From Alphaproteobacteria bacterium (GTDB lineage: Bacteria; Pseudomonadota; Alphaproteobacteria; Rickettsiales; SXRF01): a DNA stretch of 6,301 nt. Shown one piece after another: positions 4,778 through 6,301 of the stretch (its first letter is position 1; every line of letters starts with the position of its first letter). The stretch spans positions 1 through 6,301 of the forward strand of contig JAFATP010000020.1 in NCBI GenBank assembly GCA_019243895.1, in the 5' to 3' direction. Under the pieces are notes generated by a model. The model had not been told where the DNA came from. It saw only the letters and a program-made list of their open reading frames with translations, and ran no database searches. Both the position numbers and the translations under genes were made by a program.

Positions 4778-5059
4778 CTACCAGTGAAACTTGCGGGGTG
4801 TTTGCCGGGGGTCGCCTGTCACCCGGCCGCTCCAGTCCGTCTTTTCGCTCAAGCCAAACTGACCGTCGTACTTTCGTACGGCATTAGCCAGTGCATCGGG
4901 ATTGCCGGCGAGAGTAGCCCTAAGCGTATTCTTTTGGTTTTCCGCCATGTCTCCGGTCCATCCGGGATTTGTTTTTGCCGCCGCGCGCTCTACTTTGCGA
5001 ATATGGGCTTCCACCGCGGCTCGCTCAGTATGGTCTAAATCTTTATACGTTCTGGGCAT
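4778..5059 (-). CDS. Unrecognised 93-aa hydrophilic protein
   Basis: I do not recognise this protein. The start at ATG 5059 is preferred because GGAG sits five bases upstream; an in-frame extension to 5098 lacks such support. The product, beginning MPRTYKDLDHTERAAVEAHI, is highly charged, with no signal peptide or membrane segment. It looks helical through about residue 65 (E-R-A-A-V-E-A-H-I-R-K-V-E-R-A-A-A-K, and later N-P-D-A-L-A-N-A-V-R-K-Y) and ends in a Gly/Pro/Arg tail with K-F-H-W. It lies between eno and ftsB, with 105 bp to eno and about 72 bp to ftsB, so it may have its own promoter. Codon choice appears somewhat less GC-biased than in its neighbours. It could be a recent insertion, a prophage-derived gene or a lineage-specific protein. 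Confidence 0.6.
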   Translation of the reverse strand: MPRTYKDLDHTERAAVEAHIRKVERAAAKTNPGWTGDMAENQKNTLRATLAGNPDALANAVRKYDGQFGLSEKTDWSGRVTGDPRQTPRKFHW

Positions 5060-5060
5060 G

Positions 5061-5083
5061 GCCACTCCATTAACTACAGTGGC
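5061..5083 (-). promoter_or_regulatory. Inverted repeat over the ribosome binding site of the 93-aa gene
   Basis: GCCACT (5061-5066) and AGTGGC (5078-5083) are perfect inverted repeats with an 11-base spacer. In minus-strand RNA the 3' arm ends one base before the ATG and covers half of the GGAG Shine-Dalgarno (5065-5068). If transcribed from upstream, the hairpin could restrict translation. If transcription starts near 5079, it would instead act as a DNA operator. Confidence 0.35.
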
Positions 5084-5085
5084 TA

Positions 5086-5091
5086 AATATA
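5086..5091 (-). promoter_or_regulatory. Possible -10 element for the 93-aa gene
   Basis: The minus strand reads TATATT, five of six consensus bases, 27 bp upstream of the ATG at 5059. No good -35 is found at 16-19 bp spacing, although the upstream DNA is AT-rich. A start near 5079 would give a 20-base leader. Confidence 0.3.
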
Positions 5092-5164
5092 CCGGCAATT
5101 TCTTGAAAAATTGTTAAACAATCGCTGGTTCGGCCGCCCGTAGATGAATGACGGCCGTTCTATG

Positions 5165-6301
<1,137 letters not shown>

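Noticed and set aside
4862..4882. Hairpin CGTAC-TTTC-GTACG inside the 93-aa gene
   Set aside because: Short stem within coding sequence, no T-run and no clear role; likely chance.
5105..5157. Possible eno terminator
   Set aside because: CGGCCG at 5131-5136 and 5152-5157 can pair but has no T-run; the AT-rich hairpin at 5110-5122 has a T-run but only a one-base loop and a weak stem. Neither is convincing.

Overview
The window looks like chromosomal DNA of a moderately GC-rich alphaproteobacterium. This rests on an FtsB-like gene close downstream of enolase, a HisN-type histidinol-phosphatase with the Y-D-Y-C-A-L-V-P signature, a bS21 with the alphaproteobacterial-style long basic tail, and a squalene/phytoene-synthase-like protein of the NDUFAF6-related sort. 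The genus cannot be named from the sequence. No tRNA, rRNA, CRISPR array, insertion sequence or complete phage gene is visible.

Layout, left to right. Positions 1-72 hold the start of an unrecognised minus-strand gene cut by the left edge. Positions 73-332 have no convincing intact gene; they contain two plus-strand reading frames that would join with one frameshift, several hairpins, and a plausible plus-strand terminator at 299-334. Next is a 463-aa orphan protein on the minus strand (333-1724), with a textbook Shine-Dalgarno, a good promoter candidate and a palindrome-rich upstream region. Positions 1920-2166 are gene-free but rich in inverted repeats. rpsU follows (minus, 2217-2420) with its own promoter and a strong intrinsic terminator.

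A NUDIX hydrolase (minus, 2490-3068) and hisN (plus, 3089-3874) then diverge with only 20 bp between start codons. hisN converges on, and overlaps by 15 bp, a shortened squalene/phytoene-synthase-like gene (minus, 3860-4381). That gene is coupled to ftsB (minus, about 4385-4705). A 93-aa orphan (4778-5059) sits between ftsB and eno (minus, 5165 to beyond the right edge).

Most of the window is housekeeping: glycolysis (eno), cell division (ftsB), histidine biosynthesis (hisN), translation (rpsU) and probable nucleotide hydrolysis (NUDIX). eno, the 93-aa gene, ftsB and the synthase-like gene run in the same direction and may be partly co-transcribed. I do not see a demonstrable new multi-gene system. 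The most unusual material is the orphan 463-aa gene with its palindrome cluster, the structured gene-free DNA beside it, the left-edge remnant, and the 93-aa orphan inserted in a normally compact eno-ftsB neighbourhood.
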